Origin: Loktanella atrilutea
GTDB taxonomy: Bacteria > Pseudomonadota > Alphaproteobacteria > Rhodobacterales > Rhodobacteraceae
NCBI RefSeq assembly: GCF_900128995.1
Contig: NZ_FQUE01000010.1
Span: 1 to 64,000 of the forward strand
Reading direction: 5' to 3'
DNA: 64,000 bases
Numbering within the stretch: the stretch's first letter is position 1; each line of letters starts with the position of its first letter. The notes below the pieces were generated by a model. The model saw only the letters and a program-made list of their open reading frames with translations, was not told the origin of the DNA and did no database searches. Position numbers and translations under genes: made by a program. This document shows positions 54,750 to 64,000 of this stretch, piece after piece.

Positions 54750-57130
54750 CCGCAATCGACCTGACCGGAGACTGGACCCTGCGGTCCGCGGACGGCACGG
54801 TCACGGTCCCGATGCGGCTGCCGGGTGATATCGTCACCACCCTCTTCGAGGCTGAAATGATCCCCGACCCCTATGCGGGCCAGAACGAATACGATCTGCG
54901 CTGGATCTGCGAGGCGGACTGGACCGTGGAGCGGTCCTTCGATCTGGCCGACCCTGCCGTCGATCTGGTGATATCCGAGCTCGATACCGTGGCGACGGTC
55001 CGCGTGAACGACGTGGTGGTGCTTGAGGCTGCGAATGCCTTTCGAAGCTTCCGCATGGCGCTGGATGATGCGGCGCGGGTGGGCAGGAATACCATTGCGA
55101 TCACGCTGCATTCCCCTGTCGCCGCCGGAAAGACGCTGGCAGAGGCGCACCCGTTTCCGGTCCCGTGGTCCAAGAATTGCCCGATCCCCTACGGCAACTT
55201 CCTGCGCAAGCCCGCCTGCGACTTCGGCTGGGACTGGAACATCGCGCTGGCGACCTCCGGCGTCTACGGGGCCCTGCGTCTGGAACCGAGCCGGGCCGCC
55301 CGCATCGACCGTCTGGCCATTTCACAGGAACACGGCAACGGCGTCTCGGTCACGGTCGGGGTGCATACGACCCATCACGATGGGCCGGTCACGGTCGCGA
55401 TGGCCGGTCAGACCGCGACGGCGGATAGCCGGGAGGGGTTTTGTCAGCTGACAATCGCGGTCTCTGAACCGGTCCTGTGGTGGCCGGCGGGTCTCGGCGA
55501 CCAGCACCTCTACGATCTGACCGTCACGGCAGGCGATGCCACCGCCGCGCGCCGCATCGGCCTGCGCCGGATGGAACTGGTCGCGGAACCCGACGCCGCC
55601 GGTCTGGGCTTCAAGATCCGCGTGAACGGACACGACACCTTCTGCAAGGGTGCCAACTGGATTCCCGCCGACGCGCTGCCGGGCCGGATCACAGAGGCGA
55701 AGACCCGCGACCTGCTGCAATCCGCCGTCGATGCGAACATGAACATGATCCGCATCTGGGGCGGCGGTCGATATGAGCCCGACAGCTTCTACGACGCCTG
55801 CGACGAACTTGGCCTGCTGGTCTGGCAGGACTTCATGTTCGCCTGCAACCTCTACCCCTCCGACCCCGCCTATCTGGCGAACGTGCGGGCCGAGGTGCAC
55901 GACAACGTCGCCCGGATGCACCACCACGCCTGCCTCGCCCTGTGGTGCGGCGACAACGAACTGGTCGGCGCGCTGGGCTGGTATGACGTCAGCCGCAACG
56001 ACCGCGACCGGTATCTGGTGAACTATGACCGCCTGAACCGCGCTATCGAGGATGCGCTGCGCGAGACGGACCCGGGGGCCAACTGGTGGCCGTCCAGCCC
56101 GTCCACCGGGCCATTGTCCTTCGGCGACGCATGGCATGACGATTCGTCCGGAGACATGCACTTCTGGTCGGTCTGGCATGAGGGGCGCGATTTCGACCAC
56201 TACCGCGACGTCTCGCCCCGGTTCTGTTCCGAGTTCGGATTCCAGAGCTATCCGTCGATGGACGTGGTCCGCCAGTTCGCCGACCCGGCGGATTTCAACA
56301 TCGCCGCCCCGGTGATGGAGGCGCACCAGAAGAACGACGGCGGCAACGCCCGCATCGCCGAGACGATGTTCCGCTATTTCCGCTTTCCGGTGGACTTCGA
56401 GAATTTCGTCTACGTTTCACAGGTCCAGCAGGCGCTGGCGATCAAGACCGCCGTCACCCACTGGCGCGGCCTGAAACCGCATTGCATGGGCACGCTGATC
56501 TGGCAATTGAACGACACCTGGCCGGTGTGTTCATGGGCCTCACTCGACTACGGCGGCGGGTGGAAGGTGCTGCACCACCTGTCCCGCGACTTCTATGCGC
56601 CCGTCACCGTGGTCGTGATGCCCGACGGCGAAGACTTGGTGCTGCGGGCCGTGAACGACCGGCGCGAGTCCGTGACGGTGAACGTCACCGCCTCGGCCTG
56701 CGCCATGGACGGGGCGACCCGCGATCTGGGGCAGGGCGGGGCAGAGGTGAGGGAAAGTGCAGTGGACCTGCTGCGCATCCCCAAGGCCGCGCTGGACCAG
56801 CAAGAGATGCTGTCCTTTGGCTGGACCGCCAGCGACGGCACCAAGGGCGGCGACGTCTTCGCGCCACGACCCTACAAGGCCTATGACCTGCTGCCTGCCA
56901 ACGTGACTCATGAGATCAAGCGCGACGGCGACGCCCATGTGCTGCACCTGACCGCGCAGGCGATGGCCTTCTTCGTCACCGCAGAGGCCTCCGCCCCCGG
57001 CCGGTTCGACCGCAACGCCATCCACCTCGGCCCCGGCCATACCGCGACCCTGCGGTTCACGCCCCATGATGCCGCTGCCACCCCCACCTTCACGCTGCGC
57101 GACCTGCACAGCGCCACCCACATCACCTGA
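54746..57130 (+). CDS. Glycoside hydrolase family 2, beta-mannosidase
   Basis: 794 residues from GTG at 54746. GH2 layout: sugar-binding jelly roll, Ig-like domains, TIM barrel. The acid/base Glu is residue 405 in LWCGDNELVGA and the nucleophile Glu is residue 496 in RFCSEFGFQSYPS. FCKGANWIPADALPGR and IRIWGGGRYEPDSFYD mark the beta-mannosidase branch. No signal peptide, so it works in the cytoplasm on imported beta-mannosides. Coupled to the ATPase gene. Confidence 0.92.
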   Translation: MTAIDLTGDWTLRSADGTVTVPMRLPGDIVTTLFEAEMIPDPYAGQNEYDLRWICEADWTVERSFDLADPAVDLVISELDTVATVRVNDVVVLEAANAFRSFRMALDDAARVGRNTIAITLHSPVAAGKTLAEAHPFPVPWSKNCPIPYGNFLRKPACDFGWDWNIALATSGVYGALRLEPSRAARIDRLAISQEHGNGVSVTVGVHTTHHDGPVTVAMAGQTATADSREGFCQLTIAVSEPVLWWPAGLGDQHLYDLTVTAGDATAARRIGLRRMELVAEPDAAGLGFKIRVNGHDTFCKGANWIPADALPGRITEAKTRDLLQSAVDANMNMIRIWGGGRYEPDSFYDACDELGLLVWQDFMFACNLYPSDPAYLANVRAEVHDNVARMHHHACLALWCGDNELVGALGWYDVSRNDRDRYLVNYDRLNRAIEDALRETDPGANWWPSSPSTGPLSFGDAWHDDSSGDMHFWSVWHEGRDFDHYRDVSPRFCSEFGFQSYPSMDVVRQFADPADFNIAAPVMEAHQKNDGGNARIAETMFRYFRFPVDFENFVYVSQVQQALAIKTAVTHWRGLKPHCMGTLIWQLNDTWPVCSWASLDYGGGWKVLHHLSRDFYAPVTVVVMPDGEDLVLRAVNDRRESVTVNVTASACAMDGATRDLGQGGAEVRESAVDLLRIPKAALDQQEMLSFGWTASDGTKGGDVFAPRPYKAYDLLPANVTHEIKRDGDAHVLHLTAQAMAFFVTAEASAPGRFDRNAIHLGPGHTATLRFTPHDAAATPTFTLRDLHSATHIT

Positions 57131-57139
57131 GGACCCCCA

Positions 57140-57883
57140 ATGACCGACTTTTCCTACCAGCTCTACAGCTCCCGCAACTTCGGCCCGCTGAGCGAGACGC
57201 TCGGCATGCTGGCCGCCCTGGGCTATGCCCATGTCGAAGGCTACGGCCCGGTCTATGAGGATCTCGACGCCACGAAGAAGGCGCTGGACGAGACCGGCCT
57301 GACCATGCCGTCGGGGCATTTCGCCATGGACCTCGTCGCCGGTGACGCGACGCAGACGATGAAGATCGCCCGCGCGCTGGGCATCAAGAAGATCATCGTG
57401 CCCTTCCTGATGCCCGACCAGCGCCCCACGGATGCGGAGGGCTGGACCAACTTCGCCAAGCGCCTCTCTGCCGCCGGCAAGCCGCTGCAGGACGAAGGCT
57501 TCGACTTCGGCTGGCACAACCACGACTTCGAGTTCAAGGCGCTGCCCACGGGCGAGCTGCCCATCGACCTGATCCTCGCGCAGGACAACATCGGTTTCGA
57601 GTTCGACGTCGCCTGGGCCGCCGTCGCCGGCAAGGACCCGGCGGAGGTCATCGCGCAATACGGCGACCGCATCATCGCCGCCCACGTCAAGGACCGTGCG
57701 CCGAAGGGCGAGAACGCCGACGAGGATGGCTGGGCCGACGCGGGCCATGGCACGCTGGACTGGCCCGGGTACTTCAAGGCGCTGAATGCGGCCGGCTGCG
57801 ACCTCTTCGTGATGGAGCACGACAAGCCCGCCGATGACAACCGCTTCGCCAGCCGCGCGCTGACCTACATGCAATCCCTGTAA
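57140..57883 (+). CDS. Sugar phosphate isomerase/epimerase (AP-endonuclease-2 TIM barrel)
   Basis: 247 residues. Typical features: YSSRNFGPLSETLGMLAALG, VEGYGPVYEDL, DFGWHNHDFEFKAL (metal ligands) and HVKDRAPKGEN, ending in FVMEHDKPADD. Similar enzymes isomerise or epimerise sugars and keto-sugars. In this operon it probably works with the adjoining Gfo/Idh/MocA dehydrogenase. Substrate cannot be read from the sequence. Confidence 0.85.
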   Translation: MTDFSYQLYSSRNFGPLSETLGMLAALGYAHVEGYGPVYEDLDATKKALDETGLTMPSGHFAMDLVAGDATQTMKIARALGIKKIIVPFLMPDQRPTDAEGWTNFAKRLSAAGKPLQDEGFDFGWHNHDFEFKALPTGELPIDLILAQDNIGFEFDVAWAAVAGKDPAEVIAQYGDRIIAAHVKDRAPKGENADEDGWADAGHGTLDWPGYFKALNAAGCDLFVMEHDKPADDNRFASRALTYMQSL

Positions 57884-57895
57884 GAAAGACGTCCC

Positions 57896-59038
57896 ATGAC
57901 CACCCTGAACGTCGGCCTGATCGGCTGCGGCAACATCTCGACCGCCTACCTGACGCTGGCGCCGACCTACAAGAACATCCGCTTCGTCGCCGTGTCGGAC
58001 ATGAACGAGGACGCGGCCTTGGCCAAGGCCAAGGAGTTCGGCCTGAAGGCCCGGACCGTCAGTGACCTGCTGGCCTCGGACGACATCGACATCATCGTCA
58101 ACCTGACGATCCCCGATGCCCACTACGACGTGACCAAGCGCATCCTCGACGCAGGCAAGCACGCTTACACCGAAAAGCCGCTGGTCCTGACGCTGAAGCA
58201 GGCGAAGTCGCTGGCCGACCTTGCCGCGGCCAAGGGCCTGCGCATCGGATCGGCCCCCGATACCTTCCTCGGCGGGGCGCACCAGCAGGCGCGGGCGATC
58301 ATCGACGACGGCGGCATCGGCACCGTCACCTCTGGCACCGCGCATTTCATGGGGCCGGGGATGGAGATGTGGCACCCCAACCCCGACTTCTTCTTCAAGC
58401 CCGGCGGCGGCCCGGTGCTGGACATGGGGCCCTATTACATCACCAACCTCGTGCAGCTGCTGGGGCCGGTGAAACGGGTCGCCGCCATGTCGAACAAGGC
58501 GCAGACCACCCGCACCATCACCTCCGAACCCCGCGCGGGCGAGACGCTGCCGGTGCAGGTCGCGACGACGATCCACGCGCTGCTGGCGTTCGAGAGCGGG
58601 GCCGTCATCACGCTGGGCACCAGCTGGGACGTGAAGGCGCACGATCACAACAACATGGAGCTTTACGGCACCGGCGGTGCGCTCTTCGTGCCGGACCCGA
58701 ACCACTTCGGCGGCGTGCTGCGGCAGGCGGATGCCGCAGGCACCGTGACCGAGTTGGCCGAGTGGGAGCATCCCTTCAACGTCATCAACTGGGATCTGCA
58801 CAAGCCGGTCCACCGGGCGAACTATCGCACTGCCGGACTGGCCGACATGGCCGCCGCCATCGTCGAAGGCCGCCCCCACCGCTGCGCGCTTGACCTTGCG
58901 GTGCATGTCACCGACGTCATGACCTCGATCTTGAAATCCGGCGAGACGGGCCAGTTCGTCGACATGACGACAACCTGCGCGCGGCCGGAGGCCCTTGGCC
59001 CCGACGCCGCCCGCGCCCTGCTGAAGGACGACGCATGA
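57896..59038 (+). CDS. Gfo/Idh/MocA-family dehydrogenase
   Basis: 380 residues. NAD-binding Rossmann start LNVGLIGCGNISTAYL, then VNLTIPDAHYDVTKRILDAG, the EKP motif in HAYTEKPLVLTLKQA with the catalytic Lys, and GGGPVLDMGPYYITNLVQ in the substrate domain. Oxidises or reduces a sugar or its derivative. Length normal. It overlaps the aldo/keto reductase start as ATGA. Confidence 0.9.
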   Translation: MTTLNVGLIGCGNISTAYLTLAPTYKNIRFVAVSDMNEDAALAKAKEFGLKARTVSDLLASDDIDIIVNLTIPDAHYDVTKRILDAGKHAYTEKPLVLTLKQAKSLADLAAAKGLRIGSAPDTFLGGAHQQARAIIDDGGIGTVTSGTAHFMGPGMEMWHPNPDFFFKPGGGPVLDMGPYYITNLVQLLGPVKRVAAMSNKAQTTRTITSEPRAGETLPVQVATTIHALLAFESGAVITLGTSWDVKAHDHNNMELYGTGGALFVPDPNHFGGVLRQADAAGTVTELAEWEHPFNVINWDLHKPVHRANYRTAGLADMAAAIVEGRPHRCALDLAVHVTDVMTSILKSGETGQFVDMTTTCARPEALGPDAARALLKDDA

Positions 59039-60078
59039 CCTACCGCCCCGCCGACGACCGCTATGACAAGATGACCTACCGCCGCTGCGGCGCATCGGGG
59101 GTGAAGCTGCCCGCCGTGTCGCTTGGCCTGTGGCACAACTTCGGCGGGGACAGCCAACACGAGAACAAGCGCGCGATGTGCCGCACGGCCTTCGATCTGG
59201 GCATCACCCACTTCGATCTTGCCAACAACTACGGGCCCCCGCCGGGCAGCGCGGAGGATGCGTTTGGCGAAATCCTGAAGACCGATTTCGCGGGATACCG
59301 GGACGAGCTGATCATCAGCTCCAAGGCCGGTTACGGCATGTGGGCCGGGCCCTACGGCGAGTGGGGCAGCCGGAAGTACCTGATCGCCTCTTGCGACCAG
59401 TCATTGAAGCGGATGGGCCTCGACTACGTCGACATCTTCTATTCCCACCGCTTCGACCCCGACACCCCGCTGGAGGAGACGATGGGCGCGCTGGCCGACA
59501 TCGTGAACTCCGGCAAGGCGCTCTACGCAGGCATCTCCAGCTACAACACGGAGAAAACGCGCGAGGCGGTCGCCATTCTGGACGACATGGGCGTGCCGAT
59601 GCTGATCCACCAGCCGAGCTACAACATGTTCAATCGCTGGGTGGAGACCGACGGGCTGAAGGACACGCTGGCCGACCTCGGCATCGGGTCGATCGCCTTC
59701 ACGCCGCTGGCGCAGGGGATGCTGACGACGAAATACCTGAACGGCATCCCCGCCGACAGCCGCGCGGCGCAGGACAAGTCGCTCGACAAGTCGCTGATCA
59801 CCGACCGCGCGATCCAGTCGATCCGCGCCCTGAACGACATCGCGCAATCGCGCGGCCAGACGCTGGCGCAGATGGCGATTGCCTGGGTGCTGCGTGATGG
59901 CGGGATCACGACGGCTTTGATCGGGGCCAGCAAGCCTGCCCAGATCGAGGATTGCGCGGGGGCCGTGGGCAACCTCGACTTCACGCCAGAGGAACTCGCG
60001 GCCATCGACGAACACAGCGGCGATCAGGCGATCAACCTCTGGGCCAAGTCCAGCCAATCCGACAACGCACCGGAGTAA
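59035..60078 (+). CDS. Aldo/keto reductase (YghZ-like)
   Basis: 347 residues. Catalytic tetrad of the AKR fold is visible: Asp in THFDLANNYGPPPG with Tyr, Lys in LIISSKAGYGMW and His in IFYSHRFDPDTP. AAQDKSLDKSLITD and ALIGASKPAQIED fit the NADPH-binding end. Closest to L-glyceraldehyde 3-phosphate reductase (YghZ/AKR14) type. In this operon it may reduce a sugar aldehyde. Overlap with the upstream gene shows coupling. Confidence 0.9.
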   Translation: MTYRPADDRYDKMTYRRCGASGVKLPAVSLGLWHNFGGDSQHENKRAMCRTAFDLGITHFDLANNYGPPPGSAEDAFGEILKTDFAGYRDELIISSKAGYGMWAGPYGEWGSRKYLIASCDQSLKRMGLDYVDIFYSHRFDPDTPLEETMGALADIVNSGKALYAGISSYNTEKTREAVAILDDMGVPMLIHQPSYNMFNRWVETDGLKDTLADLGIGSIAFTPLAQGMLTTKYLNGIPADSRAAQDKSLDKSLITDRAIQSIRALNDIAQSRGQTLAQMAIAWVLRDGGITTALIGASKPAQIEDCAGAVGNLDFTPEELAAIDEHSGDQAINLWAKSSQSDNAPE

Positions 60079-60081
60079 CCG

Positions 60082-61677
60082 ATGATCCGCAATCCGATCC
60101 TGCCCGGTTTTAACCCGGACCCGTCCATCTGCCGGGTGGGAGAGGACTACTACATCGCCACCTCCACCTTCGAATGGTATCCCGGCGTCCAGATCCACCA
60201 CAGCCGCGACCTTGCGAACTGGACGCTGGTGGCGCGGCCGCTGAACCGGGCTGCGCTGCTGGACATGCGGGGCAATCCCGACAGCGGCGGCATCTGGGCG
60301 CCGTGTCTTTCCCACGCGGACGGGAAGTTCTGGCTGGTCTACACGGACGTGAAGCGGCTGGAGGGCGACTGGAAGGACGCCCACAACTACATCACCACCT
60401 GCGAGACGATCGACGGCGACTGGACCGATCCCTGGTACGTCAATTCCAGCGGCTTCGACCCGTCGCTGTTCCACGACGACGATGGGCGCAAGTGGTTCGT
60501 CAACATGCAGTGGAACCACAGGCAACAGGGCTCTGGCGTCAATCCCGCCAATGACCGCTTCGACGGCATCCTGTTGCAGGAATGGTCGCCGGATCGCGGG
60601 CTGTTCGGTCCCGTCACCAATATCTACGCCGGCACCGACCGGGGCCTGACCGAGGCGCCGCACCTCTTCAAGCGCAACGGCTGGTATTACCTGACCACGG
60701 CCGAGGGCGGCACCGGCTATGACCATGCCGTCACGCTGGCCCGGTCCCGCCGGATCGAGGGGCCCTACGAGGATCACCCGGAGAAGCACGTCATTTCCAC
60801 CAGGGGCGTGCCGGGGCATCCGGTGCAGCGCACCGGGCATGGGCAGTATGTGGAAGCCCCCGATGGCACCGGCTGGCATACTTACCTGATGGGCCGTCCG
60901 CTGATGCACGATGGCAAACCCTTCTGCGCCACGGGGCGCGAGACCGGCATCGCCCGCGTCGTCTGGCGCGACGACTGGTTGTATCTGGAGGATGGTGGTC
61001 TGCTGCCGCCCGAAATGGTGGACGGCCCCGACCAGACCCCGCGCGGGCCGGTCGCTCATGACCGCTTCGACCGCCTGCCCGACGAGTTCCAGTGGCTTCG
61101 CACCCCGCACCCCGACCGCCTGTTCCGGGTGGCGGATGGCGCGCTGATCCTGACCGGGCGCGAAAGCATCGGCAGCTGGTTCGAGCAGTCGCTTGTCGCA
61201 AGGCGGCAGGAGGATGCGGGTTACGACGCCAGCACGACGCTGGATTTCGCGCCCGTCACCTACCAGCAGGCGGCGGGCCTCGTGACCTATTACAACCGAC
61301 ACAAGTTCCACGGTGCGTTTCTCACGTTCGAGGATGGCCAGCGCTGCCTGACCCTGATGTCATGCAACGGCGACTGGCCGGCGGGGCGGCTCGATCACCC
61401 CATAGCACCCGTGCCCGTGCCCGATGGCCCGATCACCCTGTCGGTCGAAGTGCGCGGCGCGACCCAGCAGTTCTTCTGGGATGCAGGGCAGGGGCGTCAG
61501 CCCCTCGGCCCGGCGCGAGAGGCGCATCACGTGTCGGACGAGGGCGCGCAGGGGGAACATGCGTCGTTCACCGGGGCCTTCGTCGGCATGATGGCGTTCG
61601 ACACCTCGGGGCAGGCGGCGGAGGCGCGGTTTACAACCTTTGCCTATACGCCAGCGGCGCCGCAACGGGAAAAATGA
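60082..61677 (+). CDS. Glycoside hydrolase family 43, beta-xylosidase
   Basis: 531 residues. Catalytic base Asp in PGFNPDPSICRVGEDYYI, pKa-tuning Asp in GFDPSLFHDDDG and acid Glu in TEAPHLFKRNGWYYL, all in the five-bladed propeller to about 320. The C-terminal 200 residues are the beta-sandwich of GH43 subfamily 11. No signal peptide. It would split xylo-oligosaccharides to xylose, which fits xylA two genes on. Confidence 0.93.
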   Translation: MIRNPILPGFNPDPSICRVGEDYYIATSTFEWYPGVQIHHSRDLANWTLVARPLNRAALLDMRGNPDSGGIWAPCLSHADGKFWLVYTDVKRLEGDWKDAHNYITTCETIDGDWTDPWYVNSSGFDPSLFHDDDGRKWFVNMQWNHRQQGSGVNPANDRFDGILLQEWSPDRGLFGPVTNIYAGTDRGLTEAPHLFKRNGWYYLTTAEGGTGYDHAVTLARSRRIEGPYEDHPEKHVISTRGVPGHPVQRTGHGQYVEAPDGTGWHTYLMGRPLMHDGKPFCATGRETGIARVVWRDDWLYLEDGGLLPPEMVDGPDQTPRGPVAHDRFDRLPDEFQWLRTPHPDRLFRVADGALILTGRESIGSWFEQSLVARRQEDAGYDASTTLDFAPVTYQQAAGLVTYYNRHKFHGAFLTFEDGQRCLTLMSCNGDWPAGRLDHPIAPVPVPDGPITLSVEVRGATQQFFWDAGQGRQPLGPAREAHHVSDEGAQGEHASFTGAFVGMMAFDTSGQAAEARFTTFAYTPAAPQREK

Positions 61678-61724
61678 TTGACGTTCCTCATTCGCTCTCG
61701 CTATGCAAGGGCAGGGAGGACCGG

Positions 61725-62750
61725 ATGACAAGACCGACGATCCACGACGTGGCACGCGAAGCGCAAGTCAGCCTTGCGACCGTCGATCGCGTGCTGAACA
61801 ACCGGGGAGGCGTCGCGGCCAAATCCCTTGAAAAAGTGCAGCGGGCTGTCGACAAGACGGGTTATGTCCGCGACCAGTTCGCCGCCAACCTGTCGCGCGG
61901 GCGGGGCTACCGCTTTACCTTCCTGCTGCCCGCCGGACAGTCGTCGTTCGTCCGCAGTCTGACCACGGCCATCGATGCGGAATCCACCCGGATGCGCAAG
62001 GATCGGATCGTCGTTGATGTGCGGTCCTCAAAGACCTTCGATCCCGCCGCGCAAGTCGCCGCCCTGCGCCGGATCGACCCTGCCGAGACCGATTGCGCCG
62101 CCGTCATGGTGTCCGATGTCGCGCCGGTGCGGGCCGAACTGGCACGGTTGCGGGCCGCCGGTGTCCGCATCCTGTCGCTGGTGTCGGATGTCGGCGCGGG
62201 TCACCGCGACATCTATGTCGGCCCCGACAACGAGGTCGCGGGCCGCATGGCCGGCAGCTTCATGGGTCGCTTCATGCGCAACCCGACCGGCCCGGTTCTG
62301 GTGATCGCGGGCTCGCTCGCCGCACGCGACCACGCCCAGCGGCTGCTGGGCTTCCGGCAGGTTCTGGCGGCAGAGTTTCCGGGCCTGACCCTGCTGCCCG
62401 TCGTCGAGGGGTTCGATGATCCGCAACGGATCGCGACGCTCGCAACGCAGGCGATGACCGACGCGCCGCTGATGGGTCTTTATGCGATCGGTGCGGGCAA
62501 TGCGGGGCTGCTGGCTGCCATGGGCCAGGCCAATGCGGTGTTTCGCCCCGTCACCATCCTTCACGAATTGACCGACACCACCCGCGCCGGTCTGCGCGAC
62601 AACCTGTTCGACCTCGTGATCGATCAGGACCCCGCCCGTGCCGTGACGCGGGCGATGAGCATCATGCGCGATCTGGCGGACGGGCAGACCGTCACCCCGG
62701 ATCGCGGCGATATCCCCCTCAACATCTTCATCAAAGAGAACGTCCAATGA
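61725..62750 (+). CDS. LacI-family regulator (xylose/ribose-type)
   Basis: 341 residues from the ATG at 61725 with GGGAGGA upstream. [23 protein letters not shown], then [20 protein letters not shown] and periplasmic-binding-type fold with [20 protein letters not shown]. The [10 protein letters not shown] start and fold resemble the branch of LacI proteins that binds monosaccharides. ATGA overlap with xylA suggests it regulates xylose use. It is the third LacI protein in this window. Confidence 0.88.
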   Translation: MTRPTIHDVAREAQVSLATVDRVLNNRGGVAAKSLEKVQRAVDKTGYVRDQFAANLSRGRGYRFTFLLPAGQSSFVRSLTTAIDAESTRMRKDRIVVDVRSSKTFDPAAQVAALRRIDPAETDCAAVMVSDVAPVRAELARLRAAGVRILSLVSDVGAGHRDIYVGPDNEVAGRMAGSFMGRFMRNPTGPVLVIAGSLAARDHAQRLLGFRQVLAAEFPGLTLLPVVEGFDDPQRIATLATQAMTDAPLMGLYAIGAGNAGLLAAMGQANAVFRPVTILHELTDTTRAGLRDNLFDLVIDQDPARAVTRAMSIMRDLADGQTVTPDRGDIPLNIFIKENVQ

Positions 62751-64000
62751 CCGAATTCTTCAAGGGCATCACCCCCGCCAAGTTCGAAGGTGCCGACAGC
62801 ACCAACCCGCTGGCCTTCCGCCATTACAACCCGGACGAAATGATCATGGGCAAGCGGATGGAAGACCATTTGCGCTTTGCCGTCGCCTACTGGCACAGCT
62901 TCGTCTGGGAGGGCGGCGACCCCTTCGGCGGTCAGACCTTCGAGCGACCGTGGTTCCCCGCCGACACGATGGACCTGGCAAAGCAACGCGCCGATGCGGC
63001 CTTCGAGATGTTCCGTATCCTCGGCGTGCCCTACTTCTGTTTCCACGATCACGACGTCCGCCCGGAAGGCGCGACGCTGGCCGAGAGCCGCGACCGCCTG
63101 AACCAGATCGCCGATTACTTCGAGACGAAGATGGCCGACGGCGGGCCGAAGCTGCTCTGGGGCACGGCGAACATGTTCTCGAACCGCCGCTACATGAGCG
63201 GGGCCAGCACCAACCCCGATCCGGATGTCTTCGCCTATTGCGCCGCGACCGTGAAGGCCTGCATGGACGTGACGCACCGCCTGAATGGCGAGAACTATGT
63301 GTTGTGGGGCGGTCGCGAGGGCTACGAGACGTTGCTGAACACCGACCTCGATCGTGAATTGCAGCAAATGGGCCGGTTCCTGCAGATGGTCGTCGACTAC
63401 AAGCACAAGATCGGCTTCAAGGGCGCGATCCTGATCGAGCCGAAGCCGCAGGAGCCGACGAAGCACCAGTACGACTACGACGTCGCCACGGTCTACGGCT
63501 TCCTCAAGCGGTTCGGGCTGGAGGACGAGGTGAAGGTGAACGTCGAGCAGGGCCATGCGATCCTCGCCGGTCATTCCTTCGAGCATGAGCTTGCCATGGC
63601 CCGCACCCTGGGCCTGTTCGGCAGCATCGACATGAACCGCAACGATTATCAGTCCGGATGGGACACCGACCAGTTCCCGAACAGCACGCCGGAGGCGGCG
63701 CTTGCCTATTACGAGGTTCTCAAGGCGGGCGGTTTCACCACCGGCGGCACGAACTTCGATGCCAAGCTGCGTCGTCAGTCGCTGGATGCGGAGGACCTGA
63801 TCGCGGCCCACATCGGCGGCATGGACATTTGTGCGCGCGGGCTGAAGGCGGCGGCGAAGATGCTGGAGGACGATGCGCTGGAAGGTCCGCGCCGCGCGCG
63901 CTACGCTGGATGGGAGAAGGTCGATTATCTGGACGAGGGCCAGACGCTGGACGGCATCGCCGCCCGTGCCGAAGGTCTGGACCCGCAGCCCGTCTCGGGC
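62747..64000 (+). CDS. xylA: Xylose isomerase (cut by window end)
   Basis: 418 codons are visible without a stop; family length is about 435-440, so only the last ~20 residues are missing. [10 protein letters not shown] contains the catalytic His and Asp; [34 protein letters not shown] and [17 protein letters not shown] supply the metal ligands. Converts D-xylose to D-xylulose. Coupled to the regulator by ATGA; xylB probably follows outside the window. Confidence 0.95.
   Translation, partial: MTEFFKGITPAKFEGADSTNPLAFRHYNPDEMIMGKRMEDHLRFAVAYWHSFVWEGGDPFGGQTFERPWFPADTMDLAKQRADAAFEMFRILGVPYFCFHDHDVRPEGATLAESRDRLNQIADYFETKMADGGPKLLWGTANMFSNRRYMSGASTNPDPDVFAYCAATVKACMDVTHRLNGENYVLWGGREGYETLLNTDLDRELQQMGRFLQMVVDYKHKIGFKGAILIEPKPQEPTKHQYDYDVATVYGFLKRFGLEDEVKVNVEQGHAILAGHSFEHELAMARTLGLFGSIDMNRNDYQSGWDTDQFPNSTPEAALAYYEVLKAGGFTTGGTNFDAKLRRQSLDAEDLIAAHIGGMDICARGLKAAAKMLEDDALEGPRRARYAGWEKVDYLDEGQTLDGIAARAEGLDPQPVSG

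Noticed and set aside
56540-59095. 851-residue open frame on the minus strand
   Set aside because: It lies fully over the beta-mannosidase, isomerase and dehydrogenase genes, is Gly/Arg/His/Val-rich as GC-rich shadows are, and has no domain.
59401-61311. 636-residue minus-strand open frame
   Set aside because: Shadow of the aldo/keto reductase and GH43 genes; composition biased and no ribosome site.
1-64000. CRISPR array
   Set aside because: No regularly spaced identical repeats with unique spacers were seen; the GGGAGG array and tape-measure repeats are of other kinds.

Overview
The window comes from a GC-rich alphaproteobacterium. Codon use, the gene-transfer-agent-like tail chaperone, the CUT1 sugar operon and the CitE-like/MaoC pair fit Rhodobacterales (Roseobacter group), but no marker fixes the genus. 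It has three parts: a short left chromosomal flank (1-4136), a complete-looking integrated siphophage (4137-44483), and a right chromosomal flank (44484-64000) devoted mainly to plant/algal glycan use.

Left flank: a DUF1275 membrane gene cut off after 138 codons, a DnaQ-like exonuclease, a small membrane-anchored protein and an orphan TniQ-family protein. This looks like a scarred, transposon-visited stretch.

Prophage: a perfect 54-bp direct repeat (4137-4190 and 44430-44483) equals the 3' part of a tRNA-Arg(CCT) gene. The intact tRNA (44432-44508) is at the right end and the tyrosine integrase lies near the left end. On the minus strand (9578 down to 5345) an early operon of overlapping genes encodes micro-proteins, a 619-aa ParB-like protein, an Xis-like protein and the integrase; a DUF3800 gene sits between the integrase and the left attachment site. 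A CI-like repressor (minus) and a Cro-like gene (plus) face each other across an operator region, and TCTGA-N5-TCAGA palindromes occur at both repressor-controlled intergenic regions. The plus-strand early region leads through two strong hairpin terminators into a replication operon: MT-A70 methylase, a second ParB/DGQHR protein, CHC2/Toprim primase and a P4-type D5 helicase. An array of GGGAGG motifs in both orientations follows and is a candidate origin. Next come a possible late regulator, a promoter plus terminator, an odd tRNA with CAT anticodon, and HNH-TerS-TerL. The head and tail genes are HK97-type: portal, ClpP-like protease, major capsid, connectors, tail tube, a probable -1 frameshifted chaperone, and a 1398-aa tape measure with three 56-residue repeats. 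Lysis genes and two beta-helix fibre/tailspike proteins come next. The AT-richer right end carries cargo: a double cold-shock-domain protein and small unknown genes. An antisense secreted moron lies inside the tail operon.

Right flank: a LacI regulator convergent with a PAS-GGDEF-EAL protein, a CitE-like lyase/thioesterase with a MaoC hydratase, and a second LacI gene divergent from a long operon. The spacer between them holds a perfect TTGTTTGCGCAAACAA operator. The operon encodes a CUT1 ABC transporter (binding protein, two permeases, ATPase), GH2 beta-mannosidase, a TIM-barrel isomerase, a Gfo/Idh/MocA dehydrogenase, an aldo/keto reductase, GH43 beta-xylosidase, a third LacI regulator and xylose isomerase (cut by the window edge). 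Together these would import manno/xylo-oligosaccharides, hydrolyse them inside the cell and feed xylose into central metabolism.
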